64,000 nt of DNA. Origin: Paulownia fortunei (lineage: Eukaryota > Streptophyta > Magnoliopsida > Lamiales > Paulowniaceae). Location: contig CM033113.1 of the NCBI GenBank assembly GCA_019321725.1, forward strand, positions 3,844,001-3,908,000, read 5' to 3'. The position numbers were made by a program, and so were the translations under genes. The notes beneath the pieces are model-generated. The model did no database searches. It was not told the origin of the DNA and worked only from the letters and a program-made list of their open reading frames with translations. Each line of letters opens with the position of its first letter. Within the stretch, counting starts at the first letter, position 1. Below are positions 14,301 through 27,154 of the stretch, in pieces.

Positions 14301-15165
14301 AAACACATGTTTTAGCCGTTCCATTAAATCAGCTTGGACGTATAAAGTTGCCTATTAAGTTGTCAGCACCTAAATTACTCAAATGAAAGGCTGAATATAT
14401 GAAAAAGGCCTAAGGAATATGTGAAAAAACAACCTATGAAGTTGATTTACATGTCCAACCCTACCAATCGATGCAACAACCACAGGTACATGACCTTAAC
14501 CCCTATTGTTATCCGCTTCTAATTTTTTGCCACCTCTAGTCCAAAGTTTGTGCCTTGGCTGCAAGCCGATCAATAATGCGAAAATAGGCAGGAAATGGTC
14601 CCCTTTTTCAGTCATCAATGTTATCATACCACAAAAGTGCACTAGGGCCCATTACTGAATTGAGAAAATCAAGCTTTTTTATCATAATTTTTTTCTTGCC
14701 ACATGATAAAAGTTGCATCCCATTGTGCACATGCATCACTTCAAAATTTTGACAAAGACAGTCGCCAACTTTCTCAATTACTAAAATTACACTTTTGTAC
14801 TCTCATCCTAAGTAGGAGCAAATATTGAAATTTTATTAAGGCCAGTTACGTCAATTGGTTAGCAAAGGGATACAAATTCTACAACGTACTACATCATATT
14901 CGTATACATGCATGCATAAATGGGAGATGATTTTAATTTTTTTCGAAAAAAATATTAGAACTTATATGTGAATGATGAATAAAAGAAAATTACAAGATGC
15001 GGACCTCGGGGGTGAAGAGAGTGGGATAGAGGGTACGGGCTCGAAGCTCCGAAGCGACGACGTTCCAATCTTGCGCGCCGTGCCTCAAAACAGCGGCCCC
15101 CAGGATAAGCTCCTCCCACGTGCCCCAGACCCTCCTGGGGCCACCGCCGCTTCCTCAGCCCCCAT
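8392..15165 (-). CDS. SANT/Myb-like and bromodomain protein (apparent frameshift in exon 1)
   Basis: Exons: 15005..15165, 10524..10573, 10121..10198, 9037..9637 and 8392..8922. Exon 1 encodes a SANT/Myb-like helix region (WGTWEELILGAAVLRHG, then DWNVVASEL and FTPE). Exons 2-3 continue with ICKAKYEDLQKRYSGSG and AWFEELRKQ, then a charged coiled coil. Exon 4 is basic and serine-rich. Exons 4-5 form the bromodomain: FRHRMDSQKRARYRKVIRQH, then FRDLLLLANNALVFYS with the acetyl-lysine-pocket Asn, and TREYKSALSLR. The tail has basic, nuclear-signal-like runs (KQRKRVLK). Arabidopsis relatives are annotated as DNA-binding bromodomain proteins; the likely role is reading acetylated histones in a chromatin complex. 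Joined exons total 1421 nt, one short of a multiple of three: the good-context ATG at 15165 is out of frame with the SANT helix, and no in-frame ATG exists in exon 1. Expected length with the missing base is about 473 residues. Intron 1 hosts a copia remnant. Confidence 0.87.
11020..11193 (+). repeat. 5' LTR of the copia remnant
   Basis: It begins TGTTGG and ends ...CCACA directly before the primer-binding site, the usual TG...CA layout. It is short (174 bp) for a copia LTR. Its start is inferred from the TG motif because no 3' LTR exists for comparison. Confidence 0.6.
11194..11206 (+). other. Retrotransposon primer-binding site
   Basis: The sequence tggtatcagagcc is the standard copia primer-binding site complementary to initiator methionine tRNA. 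It abuts the LTR end without a gap. It fixes the element's orientation as plus strand. Confidence 0.88.
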
Positions 15166-15733
15166 CCTGCCCTCCACGTGTACGCCCACTATCAATAGTG
15201 AGGACAAATTTTACGCACCAAAAGGAGCCCTTTTGAAACTTTCGAATTCCGGCCAACTGACTCTCTTTCTATATCTCAATATCAAGCCTGTGAAACGCGC
15301 ACTCGGCGCACGTTAGCATCCGGCACTCCCGTCGACGAAGGGGGAAAAAAAAAGAAGAAGAGTTTCTGCAAAGCCCTCGAAACAAAATGAAAAGAAAAAA
15401 TAAAGAAAGCTTGGCTTTGCGAGATAGAAGGGTGGTTTTCTGAATCAAATAAAAAAACAAAAAAGGCGGTTGTCGGGATGGAATTTCTTTTGTTTTTTTC
15501 CTTTTCCTGTTCGTTGATATATTTGGTGAGGGTATTTTTTTATTATTAGGTATGGTAGGAAATCGTGGAGGTGGTGGTATTGATATGATACAAGGAGGAA
15601 AGAGGGGAAGAGAAGATTCTATGAATTACAGGGGGAGAAAAGTAGAGAGGAAAATAAGGAGAGGAGAATTACTGATGGCGGATAAATAACAGGATAGTAT
15701 CCAAAGGAGAAGAAAAGAACACAACGCGAAAAG

Positions 15734-15773
<40 letters not shown>

Positions 15774-16840
15774 CTTATAATTGCATACATAATATATATA
15801 TATATATATGTATTATGTATATTTGAGTAGTAAACGAGACTTGTTGTTCGGCTTACCCCAAATCTGTCTCTCTCTCAAATTTTGTTTGGACAACAGAAGA
15901 AGGAAATAGGGCCACTGGGCCTTTTTGTAATTTTATAAGCTTTGTTTGGCATGTAGTGGATTAATGTTTCCTTGTGAACTTCTAAAATGATGCAAGCGTA
16001 CGCTTGTTTTCTGGCTCTCATTAGTTCTTAGGTTCAAATTTTTAACGACCAATCAGGTTTTCCAGGTTAAAATTCTTACGACCAATCAGATGACATGTCT
16101 TGACCAAGACCAACCACAATCCGCAACACATTTTGTAATTAACTTTAATATCATTCCACTTTGGGGTAAATTTCTCAAGTTTTTGCTATAGTCTAATTGA
16201 ATGAACCATGATGGTGCTCCAAAAACTTCTAGTAATTCAGTTTGCACTGCCAATATTTCGGTCAATTTCTCGTGTAATAATGTTCACCTTCACATAAAGA
16301 AAGTAAAAAGAAACAAATATAGGGAAAGCGAACACATTAGGAAACATCAAGGGAGGTATTAAAGAAGGAAATACTCCCCAATAATAAGTCCGGACAGATG
16401 ATTCAGGGAGACAAAAAGAAAAACAGACAAGTTAGAAACAAAGGAATCATGGAAGCCAGAAATAAAAGAAGCCTCCACCAAAGTGAGGGTAAATTTTGGA
16501 CTCTTACAGGCATTAACGCTATAGATATCATTTCATTTATAACACAAGCGCGCATCTTTATCTTTCCACATATATATATGACTGCACATAATTACAGGGA
16601 AACTGCTGGAGAAGACTATCAATGGCATCTTCTTCATCCAAACAAGGGCGGTTTAAAGAAATGCACCATGAATGCATAGAACTGGGATAGCTCCACAAGA
16701 TATCGAGCTGGTAGCACATACTGGATATCAGCAAGAGCAAGACAAAATTGCAGCATGCTAGGCGAGGCTGATATCTCTTGTAAAATTCTTCTTAAATGGT
16801 AAGAAGCTAACTACTTTTTCGCTCTTTAATTGGGCGTAGG
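15166..16840. other. Intergenic region with (TA)n tracts
   Basis: The left part (to about 15900) is presumably the promoter and leader of the SANT/bromodomain gene. It is purine-rich on the plus strand (GGAGGAAAGAGG-type runs), with two (AT)n tracts. The right part (about 16300-16840) probably holds the KTN80 3' UTR. No other gene is recognisable. Confidence 0.65.
15736..15768. repeat. (AT)n microsatellite
   Basis: About 33 bp of uninterrupted AT dinucleotides. A second shorter tract lies at 15792-15809. Both sit in the upstream region of the SANT/bromodomain gene. Confidence 0.95.
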
Positions 16841-19800
16841 CTACGTTTGCTGCAGAACCAGATTCAGTTGTTGTGCGCATCTTGCTACAACACCTCCCCT
16901 CCTACAGCAAGAAAAAAAAAATACATGTGGAACTAAATCAATGAGAAGAAACTAAAAAGCCCTGAAGATGATGTTCTAGCCTTTGCGGGAATTATATACC
17001 AGTGATAGACAGTGAATCTCACAGGTTTAAAAATGATGCTAAATAGAAGGCCATAATACATTTCTAGAGCCTGCCTATGCTTCTGAAAAATTTATTACCC
17101 AGATTTCCAATCAAGTCAGAAATTGGAACTCAAGTCATCAGGATCCATACGAGACCACACCCAACTCTCCATCCAGAACATGTCTATGACTTGCACAATT
17201 GGAGTTTAGGTATCAGTATGAATGAACTTTTATTTTTTATAGGAGATCCTTGTCCTATGCCTTTCTTTTTGCACATGCATAATTCATTAAATAGAAAAAG
17301 CATGTTGTGGCATGTATACAAAAACCATTTATTAACTCATTTCAGAGACATCCACTGAAACATAATGATCTAGGAGATGATGTTTATAGCAAGCATATCA
17401 ACAGAAACTAGTATGCTACAAATGAGGCTAGCATTTAAGTCTAAATAAATAGGCAAGTGGCACTAAGGATTCCCCGAATTGGAGGAGAAGACTTCTGATG
17501 CCACCTTCAGCAAATGTTGGCACAAAAACAGTGAGGCATGGAGAAAACCCCCATGATTCTGATCATATTGTGCTTTCAGTTAAAATGATCAACCATATTT
17601 GTAATTTGTAACCTAATGAAAAGTACAGCTAAATGCAGAGTGCAGAAGTTCGAGACAAGATACTCACTTCACTAGTTCTGGAAGAATATTTTGTATGTTC
17701 TGGAGATGGGCAAAGCACTGTTTGCAGCATTCAAGTCTGCCAGCAAAAAAATAAATGTATCAGAATCTAATGCAATAATTACATGGCATGAGGGGAAGTA
17801 TAAGAGAAATTCACATCAGCAACAATACCTTTCCTCTGCATGAAGATCAACCCCAACTGCCGGAGGTGCAGAAACTGTTGATCGAACTACAGTACCAAAA
17901 ACAGCTACCAGCTTCAGAAGCATCTCCAAAGAAACACTAGCATGCCTATATATAAAAAAGACAAGATTTCTACCAAATCAGGAGGACAGATTTCACAGCA
18001 AAAGATGACTTTCCCTTTGACTCAACATTATTCAACGAACAAACAACCCTCCTTGCTCCACCAGACAACATAAGTTGAGTAAGAAACTACTCAGAAGTTT
18101 TGAGGCATGACCTCAAACGAGCTTTCCCTTCCCTTCTAAGCACCTGGCAGTTGCACATTTACAAACTGCAACGTGCTTTCCATATCTCCTTGGCATTTAC
18201 TTGCTAATAGAAAAACGTTTTCACATATGTTGCAGAGAAAGTTACCTTTCTGCTTTGCTTTCCAATAATCCTAAAAGCACAGGAAGCAAGCAAGAAAACA
18301 GATCCAACGTGATAATCTCCATCCTTTCAATGAGAACACCAACTACATCTGCCTGCACCTGCACCCCCGGTGGAATAATCTTAAGAAAGTTTTTGTGGAT
18401 ATAACAGTGAAAAGGCTAAAATATACTGGCATTACAGCAAGAATACCCACAGAATGGTCAGGCAATTTCCTCACAGCATTTATGGCACCCTTCATATCAT
18501 TCCTTTCCCAAAAGTGCCGCACCACCTGCACCAGGGTAATTATAAATTCCATTGTCGGAAAACTTCAAGGCAAAAAAATATCTACAAACAATATAAAACA
18601 GAAGAACCTACGACAGCACTGGTATTTTAGATGGACGTCAAAGTTAACCAATTAAAACACAATGTATAAGCCAAATAAATCCTGTACCTTGAGTGAGATG
18701 CTCTATATACTATAAGAACAATCAATTTTGGTATATTGCTCAGGCTCATTAAGGCCCACAACAAATTTTCATGACTTCAGCATTTGAAAGAATTACAGGT
18801 AACAAGCAATTGTTCTTCGTTATTCGTTAACAGCATCCTTCAAAACTACCTGTAGCTTTGTCAGCCGGGACCGAAATGTACTCAATAGCACATCATGACT
18901 CTGCATAAGATTCTCAATGACATTATTATCATCCAAAGTTGATTGCTCCCTCATAACAATTTGCTGGTCACTATTCTGCAGCACAGACAAATTACTGGAT
19001 TAATATTTGATTAAAAAGATGAAGAAAGCAGAGGCGGTAGGAGCGTACAGCAATACCTGTAAGGCACAAATTCTTTTACATAGTCAAATATACAACATAA
19101 AACAATGTAGTCAGAGATACATAATAATCTCACTCTGATACTATAAAGGAGTAAACATTCCATCTGAATGAAGTGAAAAGATTCAGTTCCCTTCTATGTT
19201 AGATTTAGATTATTTCTCTAACGTCCAAAATTCTTATATTACATCCCAGTTCAGGATTTGGCTGCGCAGATCTGCCTATTCCATTCTGATTGCTCAAGGG
19301 TCATCTCTAAATTAACTATAAAGATTCATAATCCCTCATTAATTGTACTTTTAGATTTTTCCCCCCAAAATTACTTCATATTTTCATTTAAATTTGATAT
19401 CCAAGCCAACTCAAAAGAATCAGTGGTGTTGACTCAAAATCTCATGAACCATAATAATCCAATTCAGAGAAGGCCTTGAAAAATAGAGATACCAGATGCA
19501 AGTCGGTATACACAAAGTGAAATGAGAGAAAAGCTTCCAAACCTAAAATGCAATGAAGTTCGCCTTATTGAAGTGCTGGGGCCTAATCCCCCTAAAAGAG
19601 GAATAAAAGGACAAGAGTTATCATGCAGGACGAGCTAATATAATAAAGTAAACAAGAAAACCATGCAAATTGGTAGTCTCATTCAAAGACGACAAGTAAT
19701 GCCATCAATTCGGTGTATCAAAAACACTTAATTCTGGAATTTGTTTTAATAATCCAGCATGACCAGATTGTTCAGATGAAAAGTCAAAATCAACTGAAAA

Positions 19801-22800
19801 AAATTCCACTCATGTATGCAAGATCAATACAAAAGAAAAATAGTTCTACCTGAGACGGGGGTGTTGCCACAGGCTCAGCAGCCACACCAGAAGCCCTTTC
19901 GGGTGTGCAAATTGCATCCACATCAAGTTTTTCCTTTCTTTCAAACCTCTCAACCAAGCTGCGCGTCCTTCCATGCACAACTACCACTGCAAGTATTAAA
20001 AAAAAAGAATAATTACAGGTTATGCATTTCTCATTTCTGACTAGATAATAACGTTAAATACCAACCTCCATTAACAACTTTAACAGGATTCACCCCTTTA
20101 CTGGAATTCAGAGTCTGATCACCTGCAACAATAAAAAAAAATTCAATTTGGGACTAAAATCACACAAGTAGCTCTTAGCAATATTTCATAACACATGAAA
20201 AGTAAGTACTGAGGATTGACAGAACAAAAAGCATAATAAAGAAATTAGCATCCAGACCAACCTTCCTAGATACTGAAAACAGAAAAATAAGACGAAATCT
20301 ATAATTTAGGGTAATCAATAATCATCAATCGGTGAAAATCTTACCGAGAAGCAAATACTATCAACTGTCAGAAGAAAACTAAGCTAGGCAACAAGGCAAG
20401 AAATTTAAAAAGTTCAAATGTTTTTTGAAGAACATCAGGGACCCAAGTTCTGGTTTCATTCTTCCCAAGTACATTTAATTCATAACAAATCCAGGGAAGG
20501 AACAGTTTCTAACTGGAATCAAAATTTATCACTGCACTGACAATCTTGAATACGATCAAACTATATTTCACAGGAGTAGGTAATATTGTTTGGTGTTTCC
20601 TACTTCCACAGCCTTTGAATTTTTTATGATGGTAGTGAACTGATTTATGGTGAGTGCTCTCATTGTAACCAAAAGAGAATACAAGGGCTCACTGTCAAGT
20701 TTCCAGAGAAAGCCAGATACACATAAAAGCAAATAGAACTATACATGCATAGCTATATGTGTTGTAATCATACAACAATAACAGTGTAAAGAAACAAGAT
20801 CAAGAGCTTTTAGAGAGAAAATTTAGAACTTCCCGTACTTGATGCTGTTGCCGGTGATGAAGTTCTATCAAACTTTTCTGCAACAATCTTGATATTTGAT
20901 TGTTTCCCCTCAGAGGACTCCTTAGCATTTTCATCAGCAACAAGCCTATTGCGGAGGTTTGATTCCTTTTTACTGCCCAAAGGACTTTTCATATTGTCAT
21001 AAGGCACGGAATCAAGGGACACTGACATTCTTTCCATATCAAACCGACTGCTTGATAGCCTCCGTGTGTGAGGCGGCTTAGCAGACATGCCACTGCTGGC
21101 CTTAGCTGAGGCAATGGATTCCCTTCTAGACCCAACCGAATCTTTTCCATCAGGACCATCACGAGGTACAATGCTAGGCATAATGAGAGATTTATTAACG
21201 GCTGGCGCATTAGCTTTTGCAGGCAAACTTGCTGCAGGACCACGCTTCTGAATTCCAATAGCGCTGATTTCCTTGGAATCAGATGGGTGTACAACCTTAG
21301 GAACATCAACAGAGTCAACTGTCTTTGAACTGATAGAATTTACACCTGCAGCTTAACAAGGGTAAACATTGACCTTATTGTTAAGAAGTTAGAGATGGGC
21401 CCTAAAAATTATGGAAAAAGTAAACAAACACACAGTAAAACTCACGGTCAACATATATAGTTTTGATTTCCTTAGAATCACTATCTGGCGTAGTAGACCG
21501 CACATTTGACTTTGACTTTACATGGCTTTCTTCTTTCTCCGAAAGACTTCCCTGACTGTCACATTTCTGCTCCGAGTGGCTATGTTGCTCCGGAGCCAAT
21601 CTTGTGCCATATGGCTCTATAAGCTAACACAGAAATGGCACTTGATTATTTTTAGGAAACGAAGTATAAATATTTCAAGAATGAAATACAAACAGGAGAT
21701 TGAAGACAATAAAATATCTAAAAGAACAGGCAAATACCGAAACATCTGCAACCCAAACTGCAACTGAGTTTTCATAATATGCACCACCCAAAAGTTTCCC
21801 ATCCTGGATACAAAGATCACCAAGCGTTGACCATCCCATATCAACTGAATCATGGCAAATTACAGGCTCCCATGAGTAAACCTGCAGTTGAAGAGAGAGA
21901 GACCATCTTAACAAGAATTTTTCTATAAAACAGCAACCAAAGAAATGAATGTTCCAAAAACTGACCTTTAAACTATCATCTAGTCCGCAAAAAAGGGTTC
22001 TTCCATCAGGGTGGAAGGTAATCGATCTTACTCCTGTAGCCTGAGGGAGAAGACAAACAAATTGATTTGGACTAAAACAGTTTATTGAAAACTTTAATCA
22101 GATAGAAATAAAACATAAGATGACAGAAATATCTCACAGAAAAAGGAAAGGAGGAAGGTGAGAGAGTCATGCATAAGTAAATCATTTAATTGAATTAGGT
22201 TTTGATTTCTTTCCAATTACTTTTGTGCAAGATCTTTTTTTGCCCAAATTTTGGATACTTAATGCTGAAGAGAGAATGAGAAACATAACACCACAGAATT
22301 ACTATCAAATGGGAAATTTTTATAAAATCCTCTAATACGAAGAGTAGAAAATATAGATAATTTATATTAGAACCTTCAAGTATGCCCAAATAATAACCTG
22401 GAACTTTGGAGGACTATCTCAAGACAAATCTGAAGTAATAAATTTATTGTTAAAGGTAAATGTTAACTTTGCAGAGTCCATTTCTTGATGAGTTTGATTG
22501 CACAGAAAGGACAAATTATCTACATGACAAGTGGTTCGATGTTGCAATCTTACTGATGGAGAACTCAAGAAGCATAGATACATGGATTACTTTGTGCTTG
22601 GCCCCAAAATAATCACCCAAAGTGAGGGTGCTAGGCTGTAAACCTAGTAAAAGAGGCAAATTGTTGCAATTCAGTCACAAATTCTTTTTCGGGGTATCCG
22701 TATGTCTGTAGAGTTCTGGTCCGGTTGATAGTACAGAAAACTGGTCGTTATCTTGAAAGAATTGATTCTACATGCCATCAATCCTTCCGTTCCTTTGTAT

Positions 22801-25800
22801 GATTCCCCTCTTTGATTTGAGAGGACTGTGCTTGCAGGCAGCTTTAGACATTCTCTGAGTGTGAAGAAATACTAAATTTAAATGGATAAGACTAACTACC
22901 TCACGTCTGGCAGATCCAATCATCTCAAATGTCTCCAGATCCCAAAATTTCACAGTTTTGTCTGCTGAACCTGGAATATAAATTATATATTACATTAGTT
23001 AGCAAACCATGAAGCATAGAGCAAACCAATGGCAGTTAAAGTAAATCCACCTGCATACTCACCCGTTGCTAAAAGAAACTCAAGTGGATGAAACTCTATG
23101 GAGCGAACATGTCCTTCATGGAACTTGAAATCGTGCAAGAGCTTTCCAGCTGTCAGGTCCCACACCTGTACAGCAAAAATTGATTTCATAACCAAGCAAG
23201 ATAGATAAGAACTAATTGGTAAATTACATTTTTCAAGAAATCCTCACAGCAATACCTTTACAACATTATCAAATCCACCAGAGACTACCCAGCGGCCATC
23301 AGGAGTGAATCTTATTGTACTTATCCCTCGAGTATGACCCTTATACGTGTGGATACACCCTTTCTTTCTAATATCCCATATCTTTAGATTAGTGTCCATG
23401 GAACCAGATGCAAAAAACTCACCAAATGGGTGGAATTCAACAGCAGTGCAATAGGATCTGTGTCCAGTAAGAGTGCGCACCACTACATTTCAAGAGCATT
23501 AATTACATCAGTAACATCATATTGGATGAATTTATAAGGATGGCATTGATCAACTGAAGGACAGAGCCTATACACAGAAATAGAACACTAAACCAAACGT
23601 TATGTTTAACATACAGCAGTTGAGTCTCCTAGATACAAATTGAATATTTGACTAAATAAAATACAAATTCATAGTTTGTAGCTGAAATCCATGTTTAACA
23701 AGTTCAGCTTTCTGAGTCATGTCAAAAAGCAAACAATAAACGAAAATAAATAAACTTACTTTTTGTTTCTTCCAAATCCCATAACTTTATGGCCCCAGAA
23801 GAAGATCCAGCTACCACTAAAACCTCTGCTGAATCAAAAGCTGCAGACTCAACCGGACTTGTGTGACCACACAGGCTCTGCAAGCACCAGAAGGTCATCT
23901 TCATTTAGTTGTATAATGTGATACAAACTAAAGAAAGCATGATTATGTAAGTAGTACTTTCCCAGAATGAAGGAGCGCAAGCTTTAAAGACATGCATTGC
24001 AGCAGTTAACAAATTCAAAGATATCATAACTACTCCCAGTAACAACTGTAGTTAGATACAAAGAGCAGCATTTATATTGATTGATCAGTGTCAGAATAAC
24101 TCCGTGCATCAATTCAAATATCTCCAAAAAGCCAATGTAGCAGACTACGGTAATTAGACAGAAAGAAGGATACCACGCTAGCCCCATGCATCAACTCCTG
24201 ATTCCAGTTCTATTTCAACAGAAAAATAAGCGCAACTACTCAACTAAAAAACGTTTTCAGCTAAAACTCACCCGCGGAATAAAAAAGCAGCACATCCTTA
24301 TCAGACACAAATTAAACAAATGAAATAGACAATAGTCCAATAACATGAGTTTATGAGTACTCCTTACGTGTTCAAATGACACAAATAATCCAAGTAATGC
24401 CAAAAGAGATTTGACTTCAATGTCTAGAGAGAGAGAGAAAGAGAGCAAAGTGCTATCATTTAAATTGCATTAATCACAATAAAGTATAGAGAAGATTGCG
24501 AATAAAACAACAAAAGCAAAAACATGAGGCACCTAATGATTTAGAGTCTTGCACAGACGTCTGACAACATGCAAACTCACAAAGTTCTGAATTTAGCCAT
24601 CAGCAACAAATTGTGCGATTACTTCCAAGTTGATTCCATTAAAATAACTAACAGAAAGTGAGAAAAACAAGTATGTCTCTCTTTTGAAAAAATTAATGTT
24701 TGAATTTAAATTTATAGCATTCCCTTGTACTGCTTGGAGTCTGCAAAGCCGCAGACCTACACTACCGACAAGATATTAATAAAACAAGGGTCAAGTGAAA
24801 ATAGGCTAGCCATGTCATTGATCGAGGAACCCCAACGTTTTCTCTCAATAGTAAAGTAGTGCATTACTTGAATATATACACAGAAGAACACATTTATGGT
24901 CACATATTTTTTTGGAAAAGGAATCAATCATCCGATTGGTGGAATGAAAGTACATCGTAGCAATTCATTGGGGAAAGTAGCATGAAACACGCGGTTCAAG
25001 TCCGAGCAATGTGCACAAATACAGGCCAAATTACATAATGTTATTTCTTAACTAACCATCAGGGACGTGGGCTTGCCAACAGACCAAAGATTCACTTTCT
25101 GATCATCTCCACCTGTAATAAACACTCGACAATTTTTTTTCCCAAAGCTCAAACAATTTACATTCCCCGCATGTGCCACAAATTCCTCTACATTACATTC
25201 AGTCAAGAACGGACAATTTGCCACAGAAAAAATACAATTGCAAGTTATTAAGTAAGCATCTCAAAAGAAAAATTAAGGAACTATCATCAGTTTGGCTCCT
25301 GCGGATTATCCATCCAAAAAAAAAATTAAGATTAGACAAAATTATGCAAACAATATGAATCTCAAAACTTGCTTCCAGTCAGCAAACTTGAAGCACACCA
25401 AATCTGAGAAAAATAAAATTTACATTGAAATTACCAAATTTGTTTCACACTTCAACTCCTACAGAGCGAGAGCGGGGAACATAATTTCATAAGAATCAAC
25501 AACACTCTAACAATTCAGTAAGCTTCTAATTTTCAAAACCTAAAGAAAGCCAAATAACATTCTTTCTTGGTCAGTTTCTCAATTCTTCTAACAAATTTAA
25601 TTCACTTAGTACCAAGAAAGAAAGCAACTACTCAAGAAAATCAATGCCGAATCATCCTAGATCACTCAAATCCAAATCAAAACCCTAAAATATACTCCAC
25701 GACCGAGCATTCAAACTCACCGACATGCACATTCACATTACACACACACACAAAAAAAAGTACATACATACAGATAAAAAGTAAACACCAAAAATTCAAG

Positions 25801-25832
25801 AGGATACGCAGTTTATATCCACGTTTTGCCAT
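16841..25832 (-). CDS. KTN80: Katanin p80 WD40-repeat subunit B1 homolog
   Basis: Eighteen exons join in phase to 2328 nt (775 residues): 25808..25832, 25057..25187, 23760..23877, 23256..23482, 23063..23165, 22900..22970, 21966..22040, 21738..21881, 21446..21623, 20839..21345, 20066..20122, 19850..19986, 18850..18975, 18447..18525, 18246..18348, 17829..17945, 17668..17736 and 16841..16901. Residues 9-298 form the WD40 propeller: [76 protein letters not shown] low-complexity Ser-rich linker follows (about 299-545) with [13 protein letters not shown] near 552-565. The C-terminal con80 domain (about 592-775; [45 protein letters not shown]) binds the p60 AAA ATPase KTN1. Plant KTN80 targets p60 to microtubule branch points and crossovers for severing, shaping cortical arrays and anisotropic growth. 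The 25-nt first exon encodes MAKRGYKL. The gene looks intact, with every splice junction canonical. Confidence 0.96.
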
Positions 25833-26150
25833 TTTTCTAAACCAACGCCGGGAATCCGGGGACCAAAATCACGCCGTTGTCGGAGCCGGCCAAGAACAGA
25901 ATCCCAGCGCGCAGATAGAAATACTGACTATAACTATACAGATACAAATATTTGTACGTATAGGCGATAAAATCCAGCAAGAAAATATAAGAATAGGTTT
26001 CTTGAACGGTAACCGGAAAAAGGAAGGGGGAAAAAAAAACAAAAAAGGAATTTTTTTCAGAGCAGAGAGAGATTTCAATAGTGGACCTCAAGAAAAGAAA
26101 GTATGGCGAAAGCAGAAAAAAATTAATATTAAAACCTCCGACTGTCACTT

Positions 26151-26158
26151 TATTTATA
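26151..26158 (-). promoter_or_regulatory. TATA box of KTN80
   Basis: The minus strand reads GAGTATAAATAAAG. This puts the transcription start near 26120 and a leader of about 290 nt before the ATG at 25832. The leader is pyrimidine-rich on the sense strand. No ATG-initiated upstream ORF is evident; the long open frames here begin at GTG or TTG. Confidence 0.65.
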
Positions 26159-26799
26159 CTCGGTCATTTACGGGATTTACTCTACATACCGTGATTTTTT
26201 CACTGCAGAGAGATTGACCGACATGATTGGTAAAAATAAATACAAATAGTAGTAAATTCTTTTTACTGTTTTTCTTTCTTTAGCGTGGGGAGTCCACTGT
26301 TGTAAAGACTGAGTGCTGACAAGGATTTTTACTGAGACAACACATAAGATTAAGAAAATCTTTGTACTGAGAATCTTTTGTTTTCTGTATATTTTTTATT
26401 GTTTTATTTATTTGGGTTTTGAGTGTCTTTCTTTGTATTGACTTGTAGAGACATTCCAACCACTAACTTGTAAGAAAATGCTAGGACTAGCCATAGTGGT
26501 CTAGATTTATTTGTTTTTTGTTTTTTTTTTGTTTTTTTGTTTCCTTTACTTGTTAATTTTTGGTACACTTTTGTTGAGGATTAATTAATTAATAACCATA
26601 TGAATTAATAAATTGTTATTTGTTATTCATTATCAACTTCCAATCCATTAGCACTAAATTTTTTCAATGAAAATGAGACAGTTATTGATTAATGATTTTT
26701 GTATTTGTTAAATTTTTACCGTTATTTATATATTTATTTTTTATACCCATTTATTCTACTTTATTGAACTAAATCTTGGATTTCAAAAACCTTTGGTAA

Positions 26800-27024
26800 A
26801 TCGCGGGATGTAACTCAACTCAACTGGATAAACAACATGCAAAGTGTCATATATATTGGTGCTCACAATGAAAACACTCCAATTTGTCGGAGCCCAACCA
26901 TCTCAATCTCTCATTGGGACGGAACCCGACCACTAAATGGAATCCAACCCACACCCTGCGGCTGTCTGCAAGAATTAACACTTTGTAGCCTAAATCAACT
27001 GAGCTATGCCCCGAAGGCTTCACC
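26800..27024 (-). repeat. Possible tRNA-derived SINE
   Basis: On the minus strand, GGGCATAGCTCAGTTG near 27011 resembles a polymerase III box A. GGTTGGATTCC at 26949-26939 resembles box B (consensus GGTTCGANNCC, one mismatch in the core). Spacing is about 45 nt, as in tRNA heads. A tRNA-unrelated body continues to about 26800. No target-site duplication or clean tail was identified, so both ends and the class are uncertain. It does not fold as a complete tRNA. Confidence 0.4.
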
Positions 27025-27154
27025 GTCATTCATTTTTACTTATCAAATTATTTACTCAATGAATTTAAAATTGAGCTGTAAAATAATAACTCAATATCTA
27101 ATATATGCATATGACCAGGAAATGAATATAGTAATGATCTTTCGCTCGAATGTT

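Larger units (their letters stand above)
11020..14400 (+). mobile_element. Degenerate Ty1/copia LTR retrotransposon inside intron 1 of the SANT/bromodomain gene
   Basis: It lies antisense to its host gene. A 5' LTR and primer-binding site are followed almost at once by the protease/GAG-pre-integrase junction (VLHVPKLSTNLVSINKL near 11346), so gag is deleted. Next come the His/Cys zinc-binding segment (LHHLRLGHPSFDIL to YCDVCELKKH, about 11597-11725), the integrase core (about 11755-12000), reverse transcriptase (WEVVDLPEGKKPIECK, then VAKGYTQTYGVDYQETFAPV and FDVKNFFLHGDL, about 13110-13500), a segment like YQRLVGRLIYLSHTRPDI (about 13837-13892) and RNase H (AYTDIDYAGSMIDKRSTSGY, about 14007-14066). 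Many stops and frameshifts break the frames. The usual YVDDI catalytic region of the reverse transcriptase is not recognisable and seems deleted between about 13530 and 13620. No 3' LTR copy is visible, so the right boundary is approximate. The element is non-functional. Confidence 0.9.

Noticed and set aside
14972..15316. 114-codon plus-strand open frame
   Set aside because: It is the antisense shadow of the SANT-encoding exon at 15005-15165, and its sequence resembles no family.
25837..26148. 103-codon minus-strand open frame in the KTN80 leader, suspected as a uORF
   Set aside because: Its first codon is GTG, not ATG, and lies at or upstream of the expected transcription start. A second frame at 25869-26078 begins with TTG.
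25567..26217. 216-codon plus-strand open frame
   Set aside because: It lies antisense to the KTN80 leader, first exon and first intron, has biased Lys/Asn/Gln composition and no domain.
26930..27020. A complete tRNA gene
   Set aside because: Box-like motifs exist, but no acceptor stem or cloverleaf pairing could be formed; kept only as a possible SINE.
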